Under the pieces are notes generated by a model. It had not been told where the DNA came from, did not search any database, and was given only the letters and a program-made list of their open reading frames with translations. Shown here in pieces: positions 34,826 to 43,246 of a stretch of DNA of 45,248 nucleotides (position 1 is the stretch's first letter; every line of letters begins with the position of its first letter). Position numbers and translations under genes: made by a program. Origin of the DNA: Lacticaseibacillus yichunensis (GTDB taxonomy: Bacteria > Bacillota > Bacilli > Lactobacillales > Lactobacillaceae); NCBI RefSeq assembly GCF_003946405.1, contig NZ_RHOG01000020.1, positions 1 to 45,248 of the forward strand. Reading direction: 5' to 3'.

Positions 34826-36127
34826 CTATTCATAACTGTTGCCGCCGTTGTGGCCCCCGACCAGACTGGCGCGCTGAATCGCGGTGCCACCGCGTAACTT
34901 GGATTTTGCATAAACGAGGGCGGTGAAGCCAAACCGCTCGCGAATCTGATCCACGGTGCGGGCGAGATCTGTGCGGTGGAGTTGTGATGGCAATGGCTCA
35001 AATAAGTCGAGTTGCTCGCCTGTATCGGGACTTAAGCGCCCGGTGTAAACCGCGATATTTCGGATGACTTGGCCTTCCCAGCGCGCGCGAAAAAGTTGAA
35101 GCAGTGCCGCATTGATCGCGTCGTTGCGGTTGGTCGGGGCGATTCGCATACTGCCATTAAAGCCGCCGCGGCCATCTTCTTCGCTGGCCGCGTAGGAAAA
35201 ACCGATGCCTAAACTGAGACTGCCAGCTTGTTTGTGGTGATGCCGCAGCCTGGCCGCCACCTGTTCGCCGATTTCTTTGATCACCAGTTCGATCTCGCTT
35301 TGCAAGGCATAATCGCGCGGCAGGACCTGGGAATTGCCGATACTGGCTGAACGGGTCGGTACGCGCTGCGAAAGCTTGCTGCGGTCGATGCCCCAGCTGA
35401 GCGCAAACAGCTGGGTGCCGATGATGCCAAGTTCCTGTTTAAGGAGATACGGATCGGCATGGGCGAGCTCGTCCATATCGTGAATGTCGAGTTTGTTCAA
35501 GTGACGCGCGGTGCGATCGGCGATGCCCCACACATCGGTCAAGTTGGTGATCGACCAGATCTTTTCCGGCACGGTACGATAGGTGATCTCGCCAATCAGA
35601 TTCGGCGTGTGCTTGGCGTAGACATCCAGCGCGATTTTTGCCTGCACCGGATTTTCACCGATGCCGACGGTGGTGTATAGACCGAGCTCTCGCCGAACGG
35701 TGCGCTGGATCTTCTCGGCAACGGCGCGCGGGGAGTCGCCAAAAAGCTGCCAACTTTTGGTCAGATCTAGCAGCGATTCGTCGATTGAGTAAGGCCATAA
35801 GTCTTCATCGGCGACGAAACGGCGAAAAATATCATTGATCTGCAGGTTGCGCTTGATGTACAGATTCATGCGCGGGGGCACGACCCACAGATGCGCCTCA
35901 TCCGGTAAGTCGCGTTGCCGCGAGACGTTGGCTTTCAGGCCATACAGGCGCTTGGCTTCAGGTGAGGTGGCCAAGATCAAGCCGCCATTGGTGTTGGCTT
36001 GCTCTGACATCACGACAAGAATCGACTTTAGGGGATTGAGCCCACGCATCACACTTTCAACCGAGGCATAAAAGGACTTGTTGTCGATCATGAAGACAAC
36101 GCGCCGCGGTTCTTTTTCATAGACCAT
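34826..36127 (-). CDS. Y-family DNA polymerase, UmuC/UvrX type
   Basis: A 433-residue translesion polymerase. The palm motif MIDNKSFYASVES and catalytic YSIDESLLD are present, as are a helix-hairpin-helix-like segment (LTDVWGIADRTARHLNKLDI) and the little-finger domain. QLDLFEP near the C-terminus is a candidate beta-clamp-binding motif. The ATG at 36127 follows GAGGTGATTCGG. The promoter holds a LexA box. Confidence 0.93.
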   Translation of the reverse strand: MVYEKEPRRVVFMIDNKSFYASVESVMRGLNPLKSILVVMSEQANTNGGLILATSPEAKRLYGLKANVSRQRDLPDEAHLWVVPPRMNLYIKRNLQINDIFRRFVADEDLWPYSIDESLLDLTKSWQLFGDSPRAVAEKIQRTVRRELGLYTTVGIGENPVQAKIALDVYAKHTPNLIGEITYRTVPEKIWSITNLTDVWGIADRTARHLNKLDIHDMDELAHADPYLLKQELGIIGTQLFALSWGIDRSKLSQRVPTRSASIGNSQVLPRDYALQSEIELVIKEIGEQVAARLRHHHKQAGSLSLGIGFSYAASEEDGRGGFNGSMRIAPTNRNDAINAALLQLFRARWEGQVIRNIAVYTGRLSPDTGEQLDLFEPLPSQLHRTDLARTVDQIRERFGFTALVYAKSKLRGGTAIQRASLVGGHNGGNSYE

Positions 36128-36145
36128 CCGAATCACCTCGTCATT

Positions 36146-36175
36146 ATTATACGAACGTGTGTTTGTTTTTGGCAA
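36146..36175 (-). promoter_or_regulatory. SOS promoter with LexA box
   Basis: On the minus strand TTGCCA and TATAAT are separated by 18 nt. The LexA/DinR box CGAACGTGTGTTTG (plus strand 36152-36165) fills the spacer and matches CGAACRNRYGTTYC at 13 of 14 positions. Confidence 0.88.
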
Positions 36176-36258
36176 GCAAAAAGTTTGTCGCTGTCATCGC
36201 GCGTCGACTGTCCCGCAAAGTGCTATACTCGACTGCAAACAATGAAACAGGTGACTCG

Positions 36259-37101
36259 ATGACAAAATTAACAGATACATATACGCTTGCAAATGGCGTC
36301 AAGATTCCGCAGGTCGGCTTTGGCACATGGCAGATTCCGGATGGTCCGATTGCTTATAAGGCTGTGGCAGATGCGCTGGCGGCTGGGTATCGCCACATTG
36401 ATACTGCGTGGCAATATAAAAATGAGGCCAGTGTCGGCAAAGCGGTGCGTGATTCCGGCATCGCCCGCGACGAGTTGTTTATCACGTCCAAATTACCGGC
36501 ACACGCAAAAAGCTATGAAGCGGCGAAAACGGCGATCGAGGAAAGTATGGCCAATCTCGGCCTTGATCAGCTCGATCTGTACCTGATCCACGCGCCATGG
36601 CCATGGAGTGACCTGGGCGGCGACTACCGCGAGGCAAATCGCGAGGTCTGGCGAGCGATGGAAGAGTTCTACCAAAGTGGGCGGGTCAAGGCGATCGGCA
36701 TCTCGAACTTCAATGCCCGTGATCAAAAGGATTTGTACGCCCATGCGACGATTCAGCCGATGGTCTTGCAGCTGCAATATTATATCGGCTTCACGGAAGC
36801 AGAAAACGTGCAGGCGGCTCAGGACAATGGCATGCTCGTCGAGGCGTTTTCACCACTTGCGACCGGCTTCTTACTGAACAACCCAGACGTGCAAAAAGTG
36901 GCTGCCGCACATGGTGTGTCAGTTGCCCAGGTGGCAATCAAATATGTCTTGCAACACGGCCTGTTGCCGCTTCCCAAGGCGACCGCGCCACAACACATCA
37001 GCCAAAATGCGCAGCTGGAGTTTGAGCTGACGCCAGCGGAAATGGCCTTTTTGGACACGTTGAAGGATACAGCCCCTGGCGAAGACGATAATCTGTATTG
37101 A
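36259..37101 (+). CDS. Aldo-keto reductase
   Basis: A 280-residue NADPH-dependent reductase of the AKR5-like group (2,5-diketogluconate reductase type). The catalytic tetrad is complete: Asp48, Tyr53, Lys78 and His111. The substrate is not predictable. The ATG at 36259 has AGGTGA before it, and TGCTATACT at 36219-36227 is a likely extended -10. It is divergent from the polymerase. Confidence 0.93.
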   Translation: MTKLTDTYTLANGVKIPQVGFGTWQIPDGPIAYKAVADALAAGYRHIDTAWQYKNEASVGKAVRDSGIARDELFITSKLPAHAKSYEAAKTAIEESMANLGLDQLDLYLIHAPWPWSDLGGDYREANREVWRAMEEFYQSGRVKAIGISNFNARDQKDLYAHATIQPMVLQLQYYIGFTEAENVQAAQDNGMLVEAFSPLATGFLLNNPDVQKVAAAHGVSVAQVAIKYVLQHGLLPLPKATAPQHISQNAQLEFELTPAEMAFLDTLKDTAPGEDDNLY

Positions 37102-37110
37102 TCTAGGCAC

Positions 37111-37161
37111 GCAAAAAGCGGGCGGTGCTTGTCGATGAGGACAGGCACTGCCCGCTTTTGC
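37111..37161. terminator. Bidirectional terminator
   Basis: AAAAGCGGGC and GCCCGCTTTT with inner TGTC/GACA pair around GATGAG. It serves the convergent reductase (plus) and the 37166 gene (minus). Confidence 0.92.
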
Positions 37162-37165
37162 GCGC

Positions 37166-37753
37166 TTAAGATAATTTGGCGTTTGGCATGCTGGCATCGT
37201 GCAACAGGTCCGGCGGCGTTTGAAAACTCGTCTGCGGATTGGCAGCAATCAGCGCCGCATCGGTGGTCAACATCAAGAGGCGGGCGGTGCTGTGGGCCAG
37301 GGCGGCTTCGGCACAGGCCAAAAACAGGCGGCGCTCCTGTGGATCCATGCTAGCCGGCAGATCGCGCATCAACAGATATTGGCGGCCAGCCAGTAGCCCG
37401 CGAAACAGCTGGATGTACAGACTTTGCTGATCCGTCAGCGCTGAGGCCTGCTGATCCAAAAAGTCGCTGTCTCTGCGCAAATTTTCAGGGAGAATGTCAA
37501 ATGGCAAGCTTTCCCCATTGATGAGCAGGTTGCCGCGCACCGTCAGATACGGGACCAAACCGGCATCCGGCAAGGTGATCGTCGCGAGAAGCTTGCTAGC
37601 GCCGTTTGCGATGAACGTCTGGCCATACCGGCGAAAAGTCTCATCACGCACGTCGTCACTGGGCTGCTGAAGGTAATAAAGATGTGAAGGGGCAAACAGT
37701 GCGTCAAGCCGGGTCGCAAAGGCTTGGGCGGCGCGAACATGAAAGATCTGCAT
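37166..37753 (-). CDS. Degenerate ABC-transporter ATPase-like protein
   Basis: A 195-residue protein whose C-terminal half (about 105-165) follows the ABC ATPase pattern with its catalytic residues replaced. LTDQQ stands for LSGGQ, LLMRDLPASMDP for LLLDEPTSALDP (Walker B Asp to Arg, Glu to Asp), and LLMLTTD for the His switch. IANGASKLLATIT near residue 48 recalls a broken Walker A without its GKS/T. The frame is intact with a normal start, so this looks like a maintained pseudo-ATPase. It lies 16 nt downstream of an FtsX-like permease. Homology is judged by eye. Confidence 0.6.
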   Translation of the reverse strand: MQIFHVRAAQAFATRLDALFAPSHLYYLQQPSDDVRDETFRRYGQTFIANGASKLLATITLPDAGLVPYLTVRGNLLINGESLPFDILPENLRRDSDFLDQQASALTDQQSLYIQLFRGLLAGRQYLLMRDLPASMDPQERRLFLACAEAALAHSTARLLMLTTDAALIAANPQTSFQTPPDLLHDASMPNAKLS

Positions 37754-37769
37754 GAAAAGACTCCTTTCG

Positions 37770-38522
37770 TCAATGATGAAGCATTCTGCGCTTGGTCGCG
37801 GTGATCGCCGTGAGAAAAACGCTGCCTTGGCCGATCAGCATGGTCGCTAACCCCGCCAAATAGGTGGGTAGCATGCCGACAATGCCTGCCTCCATGGGGC
37901 GCGGGCCGCGATGGGGGAAAATCAGTCCCTGATCATTGAATTCGGTCAGGCGGTTTGCAAATAGTTTTTTTGTGATCGTGCGCAAGTCTTCGGAAGCGCC
38001 GCTTTTGGTGAGCTGTGTGTCGAACCAATGCCGGTTGAGGTCGTTGATCCAGCTGGCCGCCGTGTCGCCGAACAAGGTGGCAAGTAGCCATAACAGCACA
38101 TAGACGCCAGTGAAGACCAGCACGTTTTCAAGCAAATATTGGGCCGTGATATCCCCGGCGTTTTTGCCGACCATCAGATACGCGGTGGTCTCTTGCCGGC
38201 GAAAATGGGCGAACAATAGGGCAAAAATGATCCACACCAGCAAGCTGACGAGAACGCCGATCCACCAAGTCAGCTGAAGACGCTGGCCAACAGTGGCGTA
38301 CGTCTTTTCGACCTGGTCGATCAGCTTGGCGGCGCCAGATAAGGCGGACTTATCAAATTGCCCCAGTCGCCCCTTAAAGGCGGCAAGTGCCCCGCGGTTG
38401 GCGGCCTGAAAGGTGAGCAGAAAAAGGCTGAGGATGGTAAACACCAGCGTCCACACCGCGGTGGCGATGTAGGCTCGGCGATGATAGTTCAGCGCCTTGA
38501 GCGCCCGTTCGAGAAAACGCAT
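37770..38522 (-). CDS. Small FtsX/MacB-like permease
   Basis: A 250-residue protein with four membrane helices (about 16-38, 84-106, 130-148, 215-238) and an exterior loop after helix 1. The cytoplasmic RRQETTAYLMVGKNAGDITAQY after helix 2 matches the coupling region of FtsX/MacB permeases. It is shorter than most MacB permeases and close to FtsX in size. The only ATPase next to it is the degenerate protein at 37166. The start is the ATG at 38522, after AGGTGAAAG. Confidence 0.7.
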   Translation of the reverse strand: MRFLERALKALNYHRRAYIATAVWTLVFTILSLFLLTFQAANRGALAAFKGRLGQFDKSALSGAAKLIDQVEKTYATVGQRLQLTWWIGVLVSLLVWIIFALLFAHFRRQETTAYLMVGKNAGDITAQYLLENVLVFTGVYVLLWLLATLFGDTAASWINDLNRHWFDTQLTKSGASEDLRTITKKLFANRLTEFNDQGLIFPHRGPRPMEAGIVGMLPTYLAGLATMLIGQGSVFLTAITATKRRMLHH

Positions 38523-38612
38523 GCTTTCACCTCACCTTAATGACACCAGTATAGCGGCGGGGTGTGAACAAATTATGAATTTGACGGGAATAATTGCACT
38601 GGAAATAACGAA

Positions 38613-38650
38613 AAGACCCAGGACAAAAGGTTGGTTTTGTCCTGGGTCTT
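38613..38650. terminator. Bidirectional terminator-like hairpin
   Basis: A perfect 16-bp stem (AAGACCCAGGACAAAA and its complement) with loop GGTTGG. On the minus strand it ends in TTTTC and would end the ltaS transcript after the family S repeats. Confidence 0.88.
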
Positions 38651-38686
38651 CTCGATAAATTTAGGTCGGATGGGCGACGGCGGGTC

Positions 38687-38968
38687 GCTACTCGACCATC
38701 CCGCGGGCCGTCGCACCCTGTCTTAGTCAGGCTCCGCGGGGCAGGGGTGGGACATCTAGTCGTCCCGGTCGCCCGATGGCAAAGAGCGCCATCAAACGCC
38801 CAGGCCGCACTAGCTGCCCACCCCTGGGCGCCCCACTTCGCACCGTAGATGGGCTCAGGCCCGCATGGTCGAGGTATCCAGCTGTCTCGTGCACTCGAGG
38901 CGAAGTGCGCCTCAAGCACCCGAGCCAAGCTAGCTACTCGACCATCCCGCGGGCCGTCGCACCCTGTC
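38687..38968 (+). repeat. Structured intergenic repeat family S, site C (two tandem units)
   Basis: A 36-nt direct repeat (38687-38722 and 38933-38968, beginning GCTACTCGACC) is 246 nt apart, two periods. A diverged middle flank starts at 38813. Unit 1 pairs GGGGTGGG/CCCACCCC, CTAGT/ACTAG and GATGGC/GCCATC with loop AAAGAGC. Unit 2 pairs ATGGTCGAG/CTCGACCAT, CTCG/CGAG and GAGGC/GCCTC with loop GAAGTGC. The last bases overlap the ltaS stop codon. In the ltaS transcript it would appear as the complement. Confidence 0.88.
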
Positions 38969-41240
38969 ACCGCTTCGGTTTTTGTTTGCTTGTTGCGCTA
39001 CTACTCGACGAGGTGACGACGCCGTTTTTGATGACTGCGCCTGATTCGACGGCCTCTTTTGCCGCATCGACCTGCGGCAAGACCTTATCCGGATAGGTCG
39101 TCAGTGGTGAGCGGTCCGTTGACAATTCTGGCGCATCCGTTTGGAACAAGTCCGCCGTGGAGTGGTCGCCGTTTTGTAAGTAAAGCGAGGTCGAGTGATC
39201 GCCCAATGCCTCCTCGGTCGCCAGCATATTTTTCAAACTATGCGCGTGGTCGAGAGTGGTCGGGTCGACCGGGGTGAAGCCCTTTGGCACGTAGAAGCGC
39301 AGCAAGTTCTGGTTGGCCAACATGTCCGACAAACTCAGACTTTCATCGACGTGCTGCTGGTCGGCCGTGAGCTCTTTTTTGAGCTTCTCATCTGGGGTGA
39401 CGACATCGCCGCTTGAATTGGCGTAGACGGTATCGCCGAGCACCGTGTATTTTGGTGTGATGTAGTTGTGATTGCGGAAGGCGACCACGCTGTCATGCTG
39501 GGGGGAAAGCAGGTCGGTGCCGAACTGGACGTAAGAATCCGTGCTGATGCCCAGCAGGTGTAGCAGCGTTGGCAAGACATCGATCTCGCCGCCATAAGTA
39601 TTGTTGATGCCGCCCTTGAGCCCCGGCATGCTGAAAATCAGTGGCACGCGCTGCATCTGGGTGTCGTCGTAGCTGTCCCAGTCTTTGGCGTCCATGCCAA
39701 GCGCCGAGGCCAGTGTCTGATTACGATCATTTGAGATGCCAAAGTGGTCGCCGTACATCATCACCAGCGTATTTTTCTCAAGGCCACTGGCTTTGAGGTA
39801 GTCGAAGAACTCCTTCAGCGCCTGGTCGAGATAATGCGCGGTGCGGAAATAGCCGTTGATGTACGGATCTGACGTATTCGCATCCGGGAAGTTACTGTCG
39901 GTATCCGTGATGAAAAATGGGTAGTGGTTGGAGGTCGTGATGATCTTGGCCTCAAACGGTTGCTGAAGATGCTCCAGATACTTGATCGACTCCCCAAACA
40001 TCAACTTATCCTTGATGCCATAATCGGTATCCTGGCCGGTGTCGTGCTTATAAAAATTGCCGTCAAAAAAGTAATTGTAGCCAAGGCTGTTATAAACGTT
40101 GTTGCGGTTCCAAAAGGTGCCTGCGCCGCCATGGAAAACAGCGGTGGTGTAGCCGGCCCGCTGCTCCAGAATCGCCGGCTGTCCCTCAAAGGTGTTGTCG
40201 GTGCCCAGCGAGGAGAAAAGAGAGCCGGTCGACAGGCCAAAGGTGGAGGTCTCCAGCATATTTTCCGCATCGGAGGTCTTGCCCTGGCCGACTTGGTGGA
40301 AGAAGTTTGAAAAACTCAAGGTGCTGGGCTGTTTGATCAGCGAATTAAGAAACGGGGTGACTTCTTGGCCGTCGATCTTGGTGCCGATCAAAAACTGCTG
40401 GAAGCTTTCCAGATGGATGATGATCACATTTTTGCCTTTGGCGACGCCGTCATACTGCGGGTCAGGTGCCGCCGCATGCTTTTTCGTATAGGCCAGAATC
40501 TGATTCATGTTGGCACTGTCGGCGCTGGCCCGTACCTGGTTGTTCTGTGCGGTCTTGAAGCCATCGTAGATCGTAAACGGCGTCAGCCCGAGGTATTTCA
40601 CGATGTAGTTGCGATCAAACGTGCGCCACAGCAGCTGCGGGCGGTTCAGCTCGCTGGTCATCATGGTGACGGCAAACAGCGCGACCCCAATCGTCGACAC
40701 GGCTTGCGGCAGGTGATACGTCGGCTGGCGGGGGTCGCAGACAAAACCAAAATGCGGCCAATGAAGCGGCTTTTGCTGAAGGTAGGCGATCAAATTGCGA
40801 ATGGCAAAAATCACTAGCGCCACGCCCATCAAGACAAAGTCGAGGACATAGACGAGATCATGCCAGACCAGCATGTTCAGCGAGCTCGCCCCTAGGCCCT
40901 GTGAGACCTTTGACACACCGAGCACCGTGGTCACCGTCATGAAATCGGAGAACTCGCGGTAATAAAGGACATTGGCGATCAACAGTACGCACATTAGAAA
41001 ATAAATAATTAACGCCGATATGTAGGCACGCCGCGGCCGCCGGATGTACAGCGCAAAACTGAGCAGCAGGATGCTGGTCCCCAGCGGATTGATCACGAGA
41101 ATGATCTGCTGCAACAGACCGGTGGCGCCGAGGGTGAAGTCCACAAAATAAGCGAACAATGTTTTGAGCCAAATCAAGGCGAGCAGCACCGCCAAAAATC
41201 CCATGCGGGTGGTGCGCAGCCGGGTTATCAGTCGCTTCAC
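38967..41240 (-). CDS. ltaS: Lipoteichoic acid synthase family protein (LtaS)
   Basis: A 757-residue polyglycerol-phosphate synthase family membrane protein. Five N-terminal membrane helices (to about residue 200) precede an extracellular sulfatase-fold domain. The catalytic Thr322 lies in GQGKTSDAENM, with metal-site motifs HLESFQ and MYGDHFGIS. It transfers glycerol phosphate from phosphatidylglycerol to the LTA chain. The GTG at 41240 is chosen because AGGAG lies 7 nt before it; the ATG at 41300 would cover the promoter. A Ser-rich, basic tail is unusual but common outside enzyme domains. Confidence 0.92.
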   Translation of the reverse strand: MKRLITRLRTTRMGFLAVLLALIWLKTLFAYFVDFTLGATGLLQQIILVINPLGTSILLLSFALYIRRPRRAYISALIIYFLMCVLLIANVLYYREFSDFMTVTTVLGVSKVSQGLGASSLNMLVWHDLVYVLDFVLMGVALVIFAIRNLIAYLQQKPLHWPHFGFVCDPRQPTYHLPQAVSTIGVALFAVTMMTSELNRPQLLWRTFDRNYIVKYLGLTPFTIYDGFKTAQNNQVRASADSANMNQILAYTKKHAAAPDPQYDGVAKGKNVIIIHLESFQQFLIGTKIDGQEVTPFLNSLIKQPSTLSFSNFFHQVGQGKTSDAENMLETSTFGLSTGSLFSSLGTDNTFEGQPAILEQRAGYTTAVFHGGAGTFWNRNNVYNSLGYNYFFDGNFYKHDTGQDTDYGIKDKLMFGESIKYLEHLQQPFEAKIITTSNHYPFFITDTDSNFPDANTSDPYINGYFRTAHYLDQALKEFFDYLKASGLEKNTLVMMYGDHFGISNDRNQTLASALGMDAKDWDSYDDTQMQRVPLIFSMPGLKGGINNTYGGEIDVLPTLLHLLGISTDSYVQFGTDLLSPQHDSVVAFRNHNYITPKYTVLGDTVYANSSGDVVTPDEKLKKELTADQQHVDESLSLSDMLANQNLLRFYVPKGFTPVDPTTLDHAHSLKNMLATEEALGDHSTSLYLQNGDHSTADLFQTDAPELSTDRSPLTTYPDKVLPQVDAAKEAVESGAVIKNGVVTSSSSSATSKQKPKR

Positions 41241-41271
41241 TGAACTTCTCCTCTCTAAAATAGTCTTTCCT

Positions 41272-41300
41272 ATTGTAACCGCCGCCGCGTGCTTGGGCAA
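41272..41300 (-). promoter_or_regulatory. ltaS promoter
   Basis: On the minus strand TTGCCC and TACAAT are separated by 17 nt. A GGCCGG/CCGGCC hairpin (41321-41354) lies upstream, between this and the divergent VanZ promoter. Confidence 0.65.
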
Positions 41301-41417
41301 ACCAGTCCACGGGAAAAATCGGCCGGGGTGTGCCGCAAACCAGCGGCGCCGGCCACTTACTCGTAAAAATAAAAAAGAATTAAAATCTTGATCGGCGCGA
41401 AATGGGGCGGTGTGGTC

Positions 41418-41426
41418 TGGTACAAT
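41418..41426 (+). promoter_or_regulatory. Extended -10 of the VanZ gene
   Basis: TGGTACAAT lies 24 nt before the ATG; no good -35 is seen. Confidence 0.5.
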
Positions 41427-41450
41427 TGATGCGAGTTTGGAGGAGTCGCC

Positions 41451-42062
41451 ATGTTGTTTTTAGGCCCATTATACCGGCTGATCGCCGACCATTTTGCCAC
41501 CCGCATCAATCATTTTCCTTTGGTGCGGCTTGTCTTGTACAGCATGGATAAGACAATTCTCTACCTATTGATATGGATGGCGTTGCGCTGGGCGTGGAAA
41601 CTATTACGCCACCGTCCGTTGCATTTTCGCCATGAGCTACTGGTGACGCTGTTTTCCGGCTACGTGATCATGGTGATGATGCTGACCGTTTTCCGCGATG
41701 TCTATTACCCCTGGCAACTAGTCTTCCACTTCGACCGCCCGCTGTCCGTGATCAATTTTCACCCCCTTGTCGAGACGTTCAAGCTCAGGCAGGGCCTGTC
41801 GCAATTTGATTTTTGGTATCAATCAGCCGGCAACATCGCCTGGTTCATGCCCTTTGGCTTTGGCCTGCCGCTGGTCGCCAGTCGCAAGCAGAACCTGCTG
41901 GGGGTCAGTGCGCGCGGGCTGCTTCTGTCGCTGGTCATTGAAACGCTACAATTTCTTTTGATCTCCGGCGTGGCCGACATCGATGACGTGATCTTCAACA
42001 CGATTGGCGCGGCCGCCGGGTACCTCGTTTATAAGTTGATCTGGCCGCATGGACGGGCTTAA
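41451..42062 (+). CDS. VanZ family protein
   Basis: A 203-residue membrane protein with about five hydrophobic segments and the VanZ signature (NFHPLVETF, NIAWFMPFGFGLPL, ETLQFLLISGVADIDDVIFNTIGA). Function of chromosomal VanZ proteins is not established; some affect lipid exposure or glycopeptide tolerance. GGAGGAG precedes the ATG. It is divergent from ltaS. Confidence 0.9.
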   Translation: MLFLGPLYRLIADHFATRINHFPLVRLVLYSMDKTILYLLIWMALRWAWKLLRHRPLHFRHELLVTLFSGYVIMVMMLTVFRDVYYPWQLVFHFDRPLSVINFHPLVETFKLRQGLSQFDFWYQSAGNIAWFMPFGFGLPLVASRKQNLLGVSARGLLLSLVIETLQFLLISGVADIDDVIFNTIGAAAGYLVYKLIWPHGRA

Positions 42063-42250
42063 CAGAACTTTTCTGAAAATATTTTTGAATTTCATGATTT
42101 AGTGAAACTCGCTTGCTTGAAGCGCCTAGACAGGGCGGTCAAGCAGTGCGTTTCGCTATTTTTTTTGCCACCGAGTGGTCTGGCTGGTTTTTTTGAAAAA
42201 AGCCTGTTATTATCGCCTTGTCTGAAAATTGGGCGTGAGATGGCACCGAT
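42063..42250 (+). other. Gene-free stretch after VanZ, with hairpins
   Basis: GCTTGA/TCAAGC enclosing GCGCC/GGCG (about 42113-42146) and a short hairpin followed by eight T (about 42146-42168) form the likely VanZ terminator. No frame with a credible start is seen. Confidence 0.5.
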
Positions 42251-42253
42251 TTC

Positions 42254-42321
42254 AGAATTCGTTTTCATAGCGTGATGCCTGCCATTATGCGGTTGAATTG
42301 AAAACGAAATCACGATAGAAT
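42254..42321 (+). promoter_or_regulatory. CcpA-type promoter of the GRP transporter
   Basis: TTGAAT (42293-42298) and TAGAAT (42316-42321) are 17 nt apart. The spacer begins with TGAAAACGAAATCA (42299-42312), which matches the cre consensus TGWAANCGNTNWCA with one mismatch. An inverted copy of its core (TTCGTTTTCA, 42258-42267) lies 31 nt upstream and gives a second, weaker cre-like site on the other strand. Confidence 0.75.
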
Positions 42322-42386
42322 GACTACTTGTGTATTTTACATTTTTGCAAGAGACACACGACCTTCGATGAAAAGAGGAAAATGAC

Positions 42387-43238
42387 ATGACCATCATCAT
42401 CGCGCTGATTCCCGCCCTTGCATGGGGCTCGATCGGCCTTGTCAGCGGCAAACTTGGCGGGAATGCTTACCAGCAGACCCTGGGGATGACGCTTGGCGCA
42501 TTGATCTTCGGCATTGGCACCTGGCTTGTAATGCGCCCGGCCATGGATGTGAAAGTGTGGGCGATCGGCCTGGCTGCCGGCTTATTCTGGGCGCTGGGAC
42601 AGAGCCAACAATTCCAAGCTATGAAATATATCGGCGTGTCGATGACCGTGCCGCTTTCCACCGGGATGCAACTGGTGGCCAACACGTTGGCTGGCGCGCT
42701 ATTATTCGCCGAATGGAAAACAGGCAAAATGGTTATTCTCGGCCTGCTTGCCTTGGTCTTTCTGGTCGCAGGGGCATTTTTGACCTCGCGGAAGGAAAAA
42801 GGCGGGGACGCTGGGACCCCATTGGCCTACGCAAAAGGCATCCGGACGCTGCTGATTTCCACGATCGGCTATGCGGGCTACACGATCATCATCAATGCTG
42901 GCCAGGTCTCGACCACCGGCGTTGTCCTGCCGCAATCGATCGGCATGGTGATCGGCGCGCTGCTGTTTGCCATCGGCCACAATGCCTTCAATAAAGAAAC
43001 AGTCAAGAACATCCTCACCGGCTTTTTGTGGGGCACCGGCAACGCATTTCAGCTCTATTCGATGACATTGGTCGGCCTCGCCGTTTCCTATTCGCTTGCG
43101 CAAATGGGCATTGTGATCTCGACGTTTGGCTCGATCTATTTGCTCGGTGAACATAAGACGCACAAGGAGATGCAGTGGGTGACAGTGGGGTCTTTGCTCA
43201 TTATCGCTGGCGGCGTCGTCCTCGGAATCATGAAATAA
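42387..43238 (+). CDS. GRP-family sugar transporter (GlcU/RbsU-like)
   Basis: A 283-residue protein with ten membrane helices of the glucose/ribose porter family. LIPALAWGSIGLVSGKLGG and the internal repeat (about residues 1-140 and 150-283) are typical. It takes up glucose or ribose by proton symport in family members. AAAGAGGAAA precedes the ATG. Placement upstream of pgi and behind a cre site fits glucose metabolism. Confidence 0.92.
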   Translation: MTIIIALIPALAWGSIGLVSGKLGGNAYQQTLGMTLGALIFGIGTWLVMRPAMDVKVWAIGLAAGLFWALGQSQQFQAMKYIGVSMTVPLSTGMQLVANTLAGALLFAEWKTGKMVILGLLALVFLVAGAFLTSRKEKGGDAGTPLAYAKGIRTLLISTIGYAGYTIIINAGQVSTTGVVLPQSIGMVIGALLFAIGHNAFNKETVKNILTGFLWGTGNAFQLYSMTLVGLAVSYSLAQMGIVISTFGSIYLLGEHKTHKEMQWVTVGSLLIIAGGVVLGIMK

Positions 43239-43246
43239 CCACATCA

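Noticed and set aside
38687-38968. Regularly spaced 33-36-nt direct repeats that could suggest a CRISPR array
   Set aside because: The intervening segments are not unique spacers but share motifs and fold back on themselves. There are only two or three repeats and no cas genes.
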